From positions 1 through 30,275 of the forward strand of contig BBXU01001122.1 of NCBI GenBank assembly GCA_001598975.1: 30,275 bases of DNA, given 5' to 3'. A model generated the notes under the pieces. The model was not told the origin of the DNA and searched no databases. It saw only the letters and a program-made list of their open reading frames with translations. The position numbers and the translations under genes were made by a program. Positions within the stretch are counted from its first letter, which is position 1, and each line of letters opens with the position of its first letter. Positions 1 to 9,402 of the stretch are shown piece after piece. The DNA is from Parachlorella kessleri. Taxonomy: Eukaryota > Chlorophyta > Trebouxiophyceae > Chlorellales > Chlorellaceae.

Positions 1-3000
1 GGGTCGGGGTGGGGGAGCCCAACCGCCACCGACACCCACAGCAGTGAGGTCATGGGAGCCTGCCGGCCAGCCAGCCCCAACCCTTCACTTGCCTGGCGCA
101 CACCTCTTTTATGTCGCACCTTTCAATAGGTATGATACCCACCAGGCCTAACAGCAACCCCGCCAGCTCCAAAACCAACAGATCCAAAGTATACGGGGGC
201 CAGCCGGCCCTACCTTCCCGTGCCAGCTGCACCCAGTTGGCCAGTATCACCACCAGGATCCCCAGTATCGCGGCCAGCCCCAGCCGCAGCCCCTCCGAGG
301 GCGCCGCCAGCCACCCCGCCACCCCGCTGGCGCTACTGCTGTCGCTGCTGCCTGTGATGCCCGGGCCGGCGCTGGGTTCCCTGGCAGCAGCGGTGGTGCT
401 GCTGCTGGGGGAGAGGACGGCTGCTCCTGTGGGCGATGGGAGGGTGTTGGAGGAGGAGGCGGGGTCGGTTGGAGGGGGGCCGGGGGGGAGCTCCTCGCCA
501 CGGCAGAGGCTGCAGCGGAGGAGCACCTCCAGTTCGCACTGGATGCCCTGGGGGGTGGTGGTGGTGGCTCCCCGTACGGCTGCACGCAGGCAGGCACAGG
601 AAGCAGGGGCATTTGCCTCCCTTTGGTGGGGGTCTAAGCAAGGCAGGGCCTCAGGCCAGCAGCAGGTACTTGCCTCTTTAAGTTAGGGGTGTTTAGCAAG
701 GCAGGCAAGGGTCTGAGAACCTGCGCCGACCAGAGGTGACAGGGCCAACAACGCAGCAGGGAGCAGCGCTCCCATGATATGCATGCATGTGGCAGGCGCC
801 AGCCCAAAATCAGCACCGAGCGCTCTTCCAGGCCTGTTCCATGACACTTGCAACCTCTGCGGCCAACCCCTGGCCCCTGGACAGTCCCATCGCTGCTTCT
901 TTGCTCCGCCCCGTGCAGCTCGGCCCCATAATCGACTGTTAGACTACCCCAGCAATGCTCACAGGTACCGTTAGCGCTGCCGCACTTCCCAATCATACCC
1001 CTACACCCCAAACCCTAACCCTTGGCACTTCACCACCCTAGCACCCGTCATCCAGACGCTGCGCTCACGCTCACCCATGCCCGCCTTGTCCTTGGCTGTG
1101 GGCTCAGCGCGCAGCGTGAAGGGGCACCCCGCCGCCACCTCAGCGTCCTTCAGCAGCTCCGACGGCACAATGTCCACCTGGGCGGGGCCCAGGGCCGTGT
1201 GCAGCCACACATGCAGCACCCGGGCCCGCCCGCCGCCGCCGTCGCCGCTGTTGGCGCTGTTGCCGGCCGCAATGTCCTCGCTGATGCAGACGGGCAGCGG
1301 CAGGCGGTCGCCAAAGCTGGGGTGGGTGGCCAGCACCACCTGGTGGGGCTGGAGCGCCGGGCTCCCCGCTTCCCCTGCTGTGCCTGCTGCTGGCGCTGTG
1401 CCTGCTGCCGCCTCATGCGTCGCACCTCCCCTCGGCGGCAGCCTGGACCCGGCCCTGGCCCCTCCTCCTCCCCTGCGGGCCCCAGCCCCGGGCTTGGGGG
1501 TGGGTTCGCTGCCCAGGAAGCTGCCGGCGGCGGTGTGCAGCAGCGGCGCAATGTGGGCGGGGCAGTCCATAGAGATAAGAGAAATAGAGGTGGCGTCCAG
1601 CAGGGGTAGGTCCTTGCTGAGCCACTGCAGCGCCTGCCACAGCCGGTCGCGGGCTGTCTCGATGGCGGTACGCAGCGCTGCCGCCTCGGCCGCGTCAGGC
1701 GCCTCCAGGAGGAAAGTGTGCACTGCAGGGCAGCAGTGAAGTAATAGGTATAGTTTGACATGCGGTAGTTGTGTGTTGCACCGCTGGAAGGGCTGCTACT
1801 CCCCATCTGCCCTGACGGGGGCACGTCTAACGCTGGGGATGTACTAGCGCCCGCACCTGCAAACTACACCTCTCGGAGCAGCAGCAGAGTGCAGCTACCA
1901 GTCGACACGCCCTGCAGAGCCTTTGCCTTTACCTTAGGCCACGGCCTCCTTCACCACACCACAGCGCGGCAGCCTACCAACACCCGCTCTGGTGCGCCTG
2001 CCCACCCGCCCCGGGGGGTCCTTCTGTGCATGTGGCCCTCCACGTCGAACAAGCAAAGAATGCCTTCACCAAATCATCAATTAGAGAACTAGAGACCCCC
2101 CATTGCCCCACCTGTGGGGTCCTTCCGCATGTGGTTCTCCATGAATGTCTCCAGGTCCCAGGTGTCCCTGAGGGAGGCCTCGATGGGGTACCACACGGGG
2201 AAGAACAGGCCCTGCACCCACCAGCAGCAGACTTTAGGGACACTTGTTGTCAGGAAGAGCCAGGGGGGCAGGGAAGGGGTGCCACATAGCATGCCCAGCG
2301 TGTGCCGCCCAGCGGGCAGCACACTGTGCTGAGGGAGCACCACAGGGATAGGAATGCAGTACTCCCATGCCCAGCTCAGGACCGGCATACTGCTCAGGAG
2401 CATCCGGCCCTGTTCCGAAGGTTCGCCTCTCATTCTCTGTCTGCACTGCCTGCCACATTCACTTCTCACTGCTCAGAAAGCGGCACGGTACACTGAAGGC
2501 GACTCACGACCAGCAACTACTGGACGGCCTCCCCTGCTCAACAGCATTCCCCACCTTCATGAAGACCGTCACGACGCAGACAGCAAGTACAGGACCTCTC
2601 AACACTGCTCAGCGCAGCGCTCCCCTCCTCCTGACAGTGCTCAGCGCAGCGCTCCCCACCTTCATGAAGGTGATGGTGTCCTCCTCCGCCTTCTTCCTGT
2701 TGGGCTTGTTGGGGCGGAACGCAACACGCAGGCACCGCCCGTCCTGCTGCGTCACCGACACCACCTGCAGACCAGCGCTCGCGGTGCACCTCCGGAGCCA
2801 GCCGGCATGGCATTGTGGTGGTCCTCCACATGCGCAACATCCGCTCCGCCGCTCGTTTAGCATGAAGGCTCAAATTTTTATTGGTGGCAGGTGACAGCAG
2901 TCACCGCTGTGGCACTGTTTCTACAACCGCCTCATGCAGACTTGCACCCTGCCTGTGAACCCTCCCTCCCTCCGTCTCTCCCACCCTCCCTCAGACCTGG

Positions 3001-3605
3001 TTCAGTGCGACGGAGATGGTGAAGACCTGGCCTTCCTCCAAGTCTGCCTGTGAGTCCGCCGAGCTTTGAGCCCCGAATTCGTCTCCCACGGCATCTGCCG
3101 AGGCCTTGTCTGCGGCTGCCCCTGGCACTGAGCCGCTGCTGGCGCTGCTGAGCGCGACCTCCCTCTTGCTTGTCAGGGCGCGCACGGGAGCCTTCACGAT
3201 GTTGGTGAACGAGGACGTCAGGCTCCTGCTGCCCTCCTGCTGGCTGTTCTGCTGCTGGACCAACTCATCTGCCAGGCCCGAGTCCCTGGTGGTGTACAGC
3301 TGCAGGGCTGCAGAACAAGCACGGCAAGGGCAGGCATGGCTCACAGTCCTGGGTCAGTCACAACAGTGGCGAGTGCCACGCAGCGCTGGTCCAAGCACTC
3401 GTTCCCTGATAGCCTCGGTGAGAACGCACTCCAAGGCCAGTACGCCTGGCCCGGATCAAGCCTTACCGTCGGGCGTGAGAGCCAAAATATAGAGACGCTT
3501 GTAGATTTTTTTGTCGATGCGCTTCTCAGTCTCCAACGTTCCGGACTTTTTGAAGTACCGGAGCCTGACCACGCTGGTTCTAAGTGGTCTAAGAGGGTTG
3601 CCCAT
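1..3605 (-). CDS. PH-like domain membrane protein, 3'-truncated by the window
   Basis: I do not recognise the family. Six exons join in phase: 3605-3467, 3307-2997, 2764-2660, 2211-2112, 1722-1075 and 579-89, giving 598 residues with the end lying beyond base 1. The ATG at 3605 starts MGNPLRPLRTS, a weak N-myristoylation context. Exon 1 has a basic run (RLRYFKKSG, then DKKIYKRLYILALTPD) resembling the first strands of a pleckstrin-homology fold. Exon 2 carries a Ser/Ala-rich insert of about 90 residues, and exon 5 opens with HTFLLEAPDAAEAAALRTAI, like the closing strand and helix of a PH domain. The last exon has a Ser/Pro linker and two hydrophobic segments (LGLAAILGILVVILANWV and LDLLVLELAGLLLGLVGII). 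Inference: a membrane-anchored protein with a split lipid-binding module. The PH assignment is tentative; exon 4 is the least certain exon, although the phases need an exon there. Confidence 0.6.
2005..2670. repeat. Partial duplications of exon-end/splice-donor sequence inside introns
   Basis: The block ending exon 3 and starting its intron (2638-2670, plus strand TGCTCAGCGCAGCGCTCCCC then ACCTTCATGAAG) is repeated in part at 2607-2626 and again, diverged, at 2535-2564. The end of exon 4 (about 2105-2140) has a diverged copy at about 2005-2045 that carries small indels. The copies sit in introns and do not extend the reading frame. Confidence 0.6.
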
Positions 3606-4360
3606 GTTTCCGCCTGCCCTGCCCCAGTACTGTTAGGGAACTGGCATTGAGTATCGACCGCAGGATCGAAGAGACAACCCTGAGCTCCCTGGGCTGCGAG
3701 CAGTGTTCGGCAAATGTTGATCAGTGATCGTGACATGTCATCGTTGCCTCATCCATGTCAGCACGCATTATACAAAGTGGATCAAGCTGACGGCATCAAT
3801 TACTGCGGAATACTTCAAGGCTGACATCGTAGAGTTTCAGTGTCTAGAGAGCAGTCCTTTGTGTTGGCAAGGGACAGCATGTGTGCCACGGTGCTGTGCA
3901 AATGGCTAACTACAGCTGGCAGGGCGCCCTACAGGTGGCCTATGGCAGGTTGTCTGGGTAGCTGAGGCCCATAATAGCAGGGGCCAAGCACGCTGCTGGG
4001 TGTAGCACACCAGTCAGGCGAATGTGTCTGAGGCGACCTACTGTCTATGGTTGTAGCATAGGTGAGTGACTTGCTTGAACCCAGTGTTACTAACAGATAG
4101 TATCTGACAGATACACAGATGATGAAAACAGACTTCATAGGCACAACAAGTGCTTCAGCACCCCATAAGACAACCTCAAGGGGGAACCAAGGGAAAAGCA
4201 ATCACGCCTCCATCTCTCTGGCTAGCCTCGAAGCAGTGGACTGAAGAACACGTCAACCTAAGTCAGGAAGCGGAGAGCAGCAGCCTGAGCAAAAAATTTT
4301 GGAAAGCAACCCTGCTGACGTCTGGAAGCAGTGAAGTGTGACCAACTGGGAGCAAATAGT
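3606..4360. other. Intergenic: 3' flank of one gene and 5' flank of the next
   Basis: This 755-base stretch separates two genes transcribed to the left. It should hold the 3' UTR of the double glycosyltransferase gene and the promoter and 5' UTR of the PH-like gene. I see no convincing reading frame, and no minus-strand TGTAA close after the stop at 4361. Confidence 0.5.
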
Positions 4361-6823
4361 CTACGAAGCAGCAGCATGGCCCCAGCACTTCAGCAAATAT
4401 GGCTGGTGTCTTTGCATGGCGGAGCAAGCCATGTCGTAGCCCTTAGCACACAGCAACCCAAAGTCACAGCTCCCATCATGCTCCCACCTCAAATAGTCCA
4501 TGGGTTTTGGCCCATGGAAATGAACAATATACGGCTTATCCAGGTTGCCGTTCTTGTGAGGCTTGGCATTGAATGCCTCGCTCAATGAACACTTGCGCCC
4601 CATAGACTCCGCATAAAACTGGTTGAGAGCCCCCTGGTCCCCCGGACCATACCCCTCATAGTACAGTGTGGGGTTCGAGAACACAAAGCCAACAAACTCC
4701 TCATACGTCGCTCGAAGGTAGGGCAAGTTCAGCAGTGCTACGCCAGCATTGCAAGGGAAAATGTTGTCCATTTCGTATGCCATGGCTAGAGACACAGGCA
4801 GCGGCTGGGCAAAATCCTGCAGGGTGATCTTCCGCTCAAACACCACGTCAGCGTCAGTGAACAACACATAGTTAAACTCTTCAAGTTCTGCAACTATGGG
4901 GACGTCGATTCGCTGGAACGTGCCGAACAAGGACTCAAACGATTTATATAGGGGACTCCAACCAACATTGCTCTTAGCCACAGGAAAGACCCGCTGCATG
5001 TCAGGCAGCCACTGCGGCACATGCATAACCACACGGACACCGTTTTCCTGGAGCCACACATACATAGGATCCTGGGTGGTGCCGTTGTAGACACAAAATG
5101 GGGTCAACCGCGCCTCCCTTGCACTCACAACAGCAGCCTTGATCATATAGTTCACCCTGGGGCTGGCCCCGTTGTAGGTAAAAACCCAAGGCATGCGGTA
5201 CAGGGGCAGGAAAGCTGCCAACGGAATATCACCCATGTTGTAATAGCTGGCCCAAGTGCCCTGGTGCTCCCGCTCCAGAATGGCCAGAGCTGAGAAAGTA
5301 GACACGGAATTGCCAATGTACTTGTGGGCACTGAGGGCGATATAATACTCCAGCAAAGCAGCAAGCTCTCGGGGTAGTTGCACAGTGGGAAGGATATCAG
5401 TTCTCTCAACTATGTGATACCCTGCACTCTGGATCCTACCTAGTACATGAGCCAAAATGGGCTTGGACACAGCCTCCCTATCGTACGTCACATATAAGGG
5501 CACGTCGGGGCTAATATTTTTGATGGAAATGTGCTCATCCACCGACAGCGTGTTGGTGAAGCAGTTGTCGGCCGTCGAACCAAATCGCCAAGAGGAGCAA
5601 TGGGTCAGCCAGTCAGACTCTAGCCGCAGGTGCAGCATGTTGTAAACACCAGTCGGGGACAGCGCGCGAAGGCTGTGCACGCCTCTGGACACTAGCCGGC
5701 CCAGGGTATCATTAGGCAGCATTGCCGACAGGCTGGCAAACACGAGCTGCTCATTGCGCAGCATGACCTCTGGGCCTAGCCTAAGGAGCGGGCAGCCAAA
5801 CTGGAGGTGGTCCTCCGCAAATGACTGCTGTAAAGCGGCCTCGGTTTCATTCTCAGGCACAACCCTGCTGGAACCCTCCGCTGCCTTGCTGACCACCCTG
5901 ACCCCCAGGCGCTCCAGGGCAGCCCCAAACAGTGTGGTGTTGTAGAACATGGACATGGGCACCCCGGCAATTCCTTCATAGACAGTCACCGAGGGGTCCT
6001 CTTGCCTGCCAGCCGCTATCAGTTGAGGCAGCACCACAGCCCGGTTGAGCTCCTTCCCCACGATGACGCCGTTCAGCAGCGCCAGCCGCTGGTTGGCAAA
6101 GCCGTTGCAGACAGTGAAGGACAAGGTCCGAATTGGCTCCGGTGGGCTGCTCTGCCTGCACACGGGACATGGGAGGATAGTAAGGTGCTGTTCTGGATCT
6201 TGTTGGTTGCCAACTGGGATCTTCCTGCGCCTCTTTGACAGGTGCTGTTGATGCCTTCTGTCTGCATCTGTACTACTCCCGGGCTGCCCAGGAGACTTTG
6301 TCACGTGATCTCTCTGTATCTATTCCCCACCAACTAATGAATCATAGAGGTGCCGAGATGCTGTCTCAGTTCTTGAAGTGGCAGTGGCACAAGGTCAGTC
6401 CAAACTGTACCAATCTTGGCTTCCAGTTCAGTCAGCTGCGATGTAGCAAGTCGTCCCATAAAACAAGGAGCAGAGAGACAAACCACAGTTTTGATGGCAA
6501 CAACCCTTCACAGTGTTGCGGATCAGATAGACAATCAGATTGCAGCGCCCTTAGTGAGCTCACCTGCTGCTGCTGGTTGCGTCACTGATCTCCATGGCTG
6601 CCTCTCTGTGCTGCTCATAGAGCTGCCGCCGAGGGATGCCCGTACTTGCCTGCCGCTCCAGGCTGGCTGCTGCCCAATCCAAGCCATGCTTCAAGTCCAA
6701 GCTGGGAACAACTGTTCTCAGCAAGACAGCTGAGCTGAACAGGCTGTAGACCACTAAGACAGCTGTGCAGCAGGGCGCCAGTCCGCGCAGTCCTGGCAGG
6801 CGTCTTGCCCCGGCTCCTGACAT
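4361..6823 (-). CDS. Type II Golgi protein: O-fucosyltransferase-like domain fused to a GT-A glycosyltransferase domain
   Basis: Two exons, 6823-6564 and 6155-4361, join in phase 2 and give 684 residues. The ATG at 6823 is the first in its frame. A signal anchor lies at about 15-35 (LAPCCTAVLVVYSLFSSAVLL region), the layout of a Golgi type II enzyme. The N-terminal half resembles GDP-fucose O-fucosyltransferases: CNGFANQRLALLNG at about 103 (compare the family G-x-x-NQR motif), LHLRLESDW at about 262 (the family's H-x-R motif) and KYIGNSVSTFSALAI at about 365. The C-terminal half resembles retaining GT-A enzymes of the GT8/GT77 kind: FTDADVVF at about 519 (DxD, metal and nucleotide-sugar binding), GPGDQGALNQFY at about 590 and a late HFHGPKP at about 632, where GT8 enzymes carry their last metal-binding His. 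Several N-x-S/T sites fit a lumenal location. Inference: a bifunctional wall or glycoprotein glycosyltransferase; donor and acceptor sugars are unknown. Confidence 0.85.
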
Positions 6824-9402
6824 ATGCCAAATCGCGGCTGCAATTGCCGCTGCTAGGTGGCCCTGAAGCTGCCCGAAGCGCTGGGTGATCACCACGGTCA
6901 GGGGTTGCCGGTCAACAAGTCGTAACGCTGCTGCTGTACCATTGTTCGCACGGACGGCAGCGCGGCACCCTTGCAGCTCTCAACCTAGAGCATAGTTGGA
7001 GCGCCCGTTCTCGACGGAGCTCCGCGGAGTAAGAGGTCAGTTGCGCAACACGGCGCTAGTCACCCAGCGCGCCGGAGAAAAGGCGCCAGGATCAGCATCC
7101 TGAGTGACAGTCACACACACGAAACCCATAGTGGCACTGTTTGAACAAAACTACATTGCTAGATACTCACCTACATCATCTCCCGCAAAATGCATCCTAG
7201 TCGACCACCCTACCTAAACAATGTGTACCCTGGTTGCCACCCATCTGTGCAAACCAGCGGCAGGAAATTATAGGGCGCAGGCATGGCGTCCTGGCTCAGA
7301 AATTCCTGCTGGCAGCCAGTCTTGGCAGTTCAAGACTGGCTGCAAAACGCTGCAAGTCGTAAGACCAACGCCTGCTGCGCTAGCCCTGCAGCAAGCATAT
7401 GCAGGCCATCAACCGCCATCCAAGGGGTTCAGTATGTAAAGCTTGTGGAGATAAGCACCGATCTTTCTGACGCTGTGCGGCAAGGGTCATGCACCCTAAA
7501 CGAAGAACCTAACCCATGGTCCCTGGTCGGCGGGACCACCAACGCCAACGCTGGTTAGCCTGGTTGAGCAGTTTTGAGGAGCCAGGAGAGGTATGCACCA
7601 GCCTTGCCACTCTGGCGAGAGTCCCCTAGGACGCCCTTGTACACCCAAGCATCCTCTTTTCAAAGAGCTACTTACATACAAGTGGCGTCCGCGTCGACCT
7701 GCCGGCACCACTTGAGTGCAACAGGTAAGGACACTGCGGCACTCACTACTGCCATTGCTCCAGCAAGGACACCCACTACTGCAGGCAGCCAGGTGCAAGG
7801 GCCGACAGCAGTACCCCACCTTGTCGGATGCCTCTTGCTGCAAGGGCCCTGCCACCCTCCACAACCCTACTGCGCTTGTGGCAACTTGCTCCTGCTCCTG
7901 CTGCTGAGAAGTGTAGAAGTGGGCCAAGGGTGCCCTGGTCTAAAACCCCAAACTGCTTCGAGTCCGAAGAGCACGCTGCTCATGGCGCTCACAGTGAGCG
8001 CCTATTCTAGCTGCTCCTCTGTCCTGCTTGCTGACAGTTTGTTGAGATACCATGTGCTGCCACTTCGGCCCCGGTTTGAAGGAGCCTCAAGGTGCCTCGC
8101 CGCCCTGCTGGCAGCAGCAATTTGTTCTGCTACATCTCGTTTTGTGGCAGCTGACCCACACTGCATGTCACCATGCACCGCTTCCCCATGTCGCTGCTTG
8201 AGACCCCTGTGTTCCTGATTACATATCATACCAACTTAACTCTCGTACTGGTCACTGACTCCAAGCTGGCAGCTTTCAGAGCAAGCAACAAGGAAGTTTG
8301 ATGTGGTGGCCAGAAACGCCCATGGAAACGCCACCACAAAACGGACGATGGCATGTGACTTCATTGTAAGGAATGACTAACAGATCCCACCGATCACCCG
8401 TAAAACGGGGCCCACGCCGTTAGAGGCGTGGTAGCTATGCTGTTAGGGTTTGAGTCAAGCCATGATGCAGATATGGCTGCTGGTGGACTGCTGCCGTGTG
8501 CCCGCTAGGGGTCCGTGAGCAATTGAGCAGCACAACGGATGTAGTGCAATTTAGATAGAGAGTTCGCCACAGCTAAGTCAGACCCGGAATTGGCCTGTTA
8601 ACCGGAAGCCCTTAGAGTTTCCCGGTAACGAGTTTGAGGGAGCCGTGGCGGTGTACCAAGTGCAACTTCCGCCAGTGTGACCATTGGGGCAGGGGAGCAT
8701 CAAGGTTTTCACCAGTATGCTGGTGACCACTCCTGAATGACACGCCGGTGAGCACACGCAGGTCTTGGCAAACATGTGCTTTGCAGATCATCTATGTGGC
8801 TGCTACGACAAACAGATCAATGCTTGCCACCACTATCCGCCAGATAGGCCTCCTCTTGCAGACCAGCTCCCATGTTGTTGTCTTTGGTTCCTTGTGATAG
8901 CAAAACAGTCGGTCACGTTGCTTCCGCACGCGCAGGATGGAGCAGAGAAGTGGAGGGCTGCAGTAAGCGCCACCTGCAGGACTATGGAACTCCTGTATGG
9001 CAGGGTAAGCTATCGTTGCGCAACTTTGTCTTCAGGAGCCTTCCCCTCACTTAGGAACAGGCTGTCACGTTTGTGCCAGAGGCTAACTGCTGATAGTAGC
9101 GTCAGCCCAAGGTGCAGAGTTGTCCGCACGCAAAACCGGATGCATCTAGTTATAAACCGTGAGGGCCAACCCCTGCTGCATCTATTAGCCTTGAAGCACC
9201 CCTATTGGCAGTTGCAGGACCGAGGAGCCGACTGGGCACTTCTGCGCGCGGGTGCTGCGCGCGGCCAGCGACGGACACGACGCAAGACGACGCGAGCCTT
9301 TGACGCTGCCCTGTTTTTATAACTCTAAAATTTCCCACACACCGAATTAAAACTTAGCGTGGCAGGTTGGGTGGCCTCCGCCTGGTCGGAAAGAGATCAG
9401 CA
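6824..9402. other. Gene-poor 2.6 kb gap between divergent genes
   Basis: This separates the start of the glycosyltransferase gene (left) from the start of the Ser-Pro protein gene (right) and must hold both promoters. Open frames occur on both strands, the longest about 214 codons, but they are low-complexity or Cys/Leu-rich, overlap each other on opposite strands and have no recognisable motif. I support no gene here. The notable structure is a pair of hairpins near 8397-8431. Confidence 0.55.
8397..8431. repeat. Two adjacent perfect hairpins
   Basis: Bases 8397-8409 form CCCGT-aaa-ACGGG, and 8412-8431 form CCACGCC-gttaga-GGCGTGG. Two perfect short hairpins two bases apart, in DNA with no gene, look like a subterminal or terminal structure of a transposon (IS200/IS605-like and Helitron ends carry such hairpins). 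No transposase, TnpB/Fanzor or helicase frame is seen nearby, so the origin is open. Confidence 0.4.

Noticed and set aside
774..974. Open frames between the fifth and sixth exons of the PH-like gene
   Set aside because: The exons on either side join in phase 1 without them, and they have no conserved features.
2535..2600. Possible extra exon of the PH-like gene ending VLAVCVVTVFMK before a GT
   Set aside because: No proper acceptor precedes it and the flanking exons already join in phase without it; it reads better as a duplicated donor.
7574..8218. Plus-strand open frame of 214 codons and an overlapping minus-strand frame
   Set aside because: Both are Cys/Leu/Ser-rich without motifs, and they lie opposite each other in GC-rich DNA, as expected by chance.
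8765..9322. Plus-strand open frame of about 185 codons upstream of the Ser-Pro gene
   Set aside because: Random-looking composition, no domain, no splice context; it ends just before the promoter-proximal region of the next gene.
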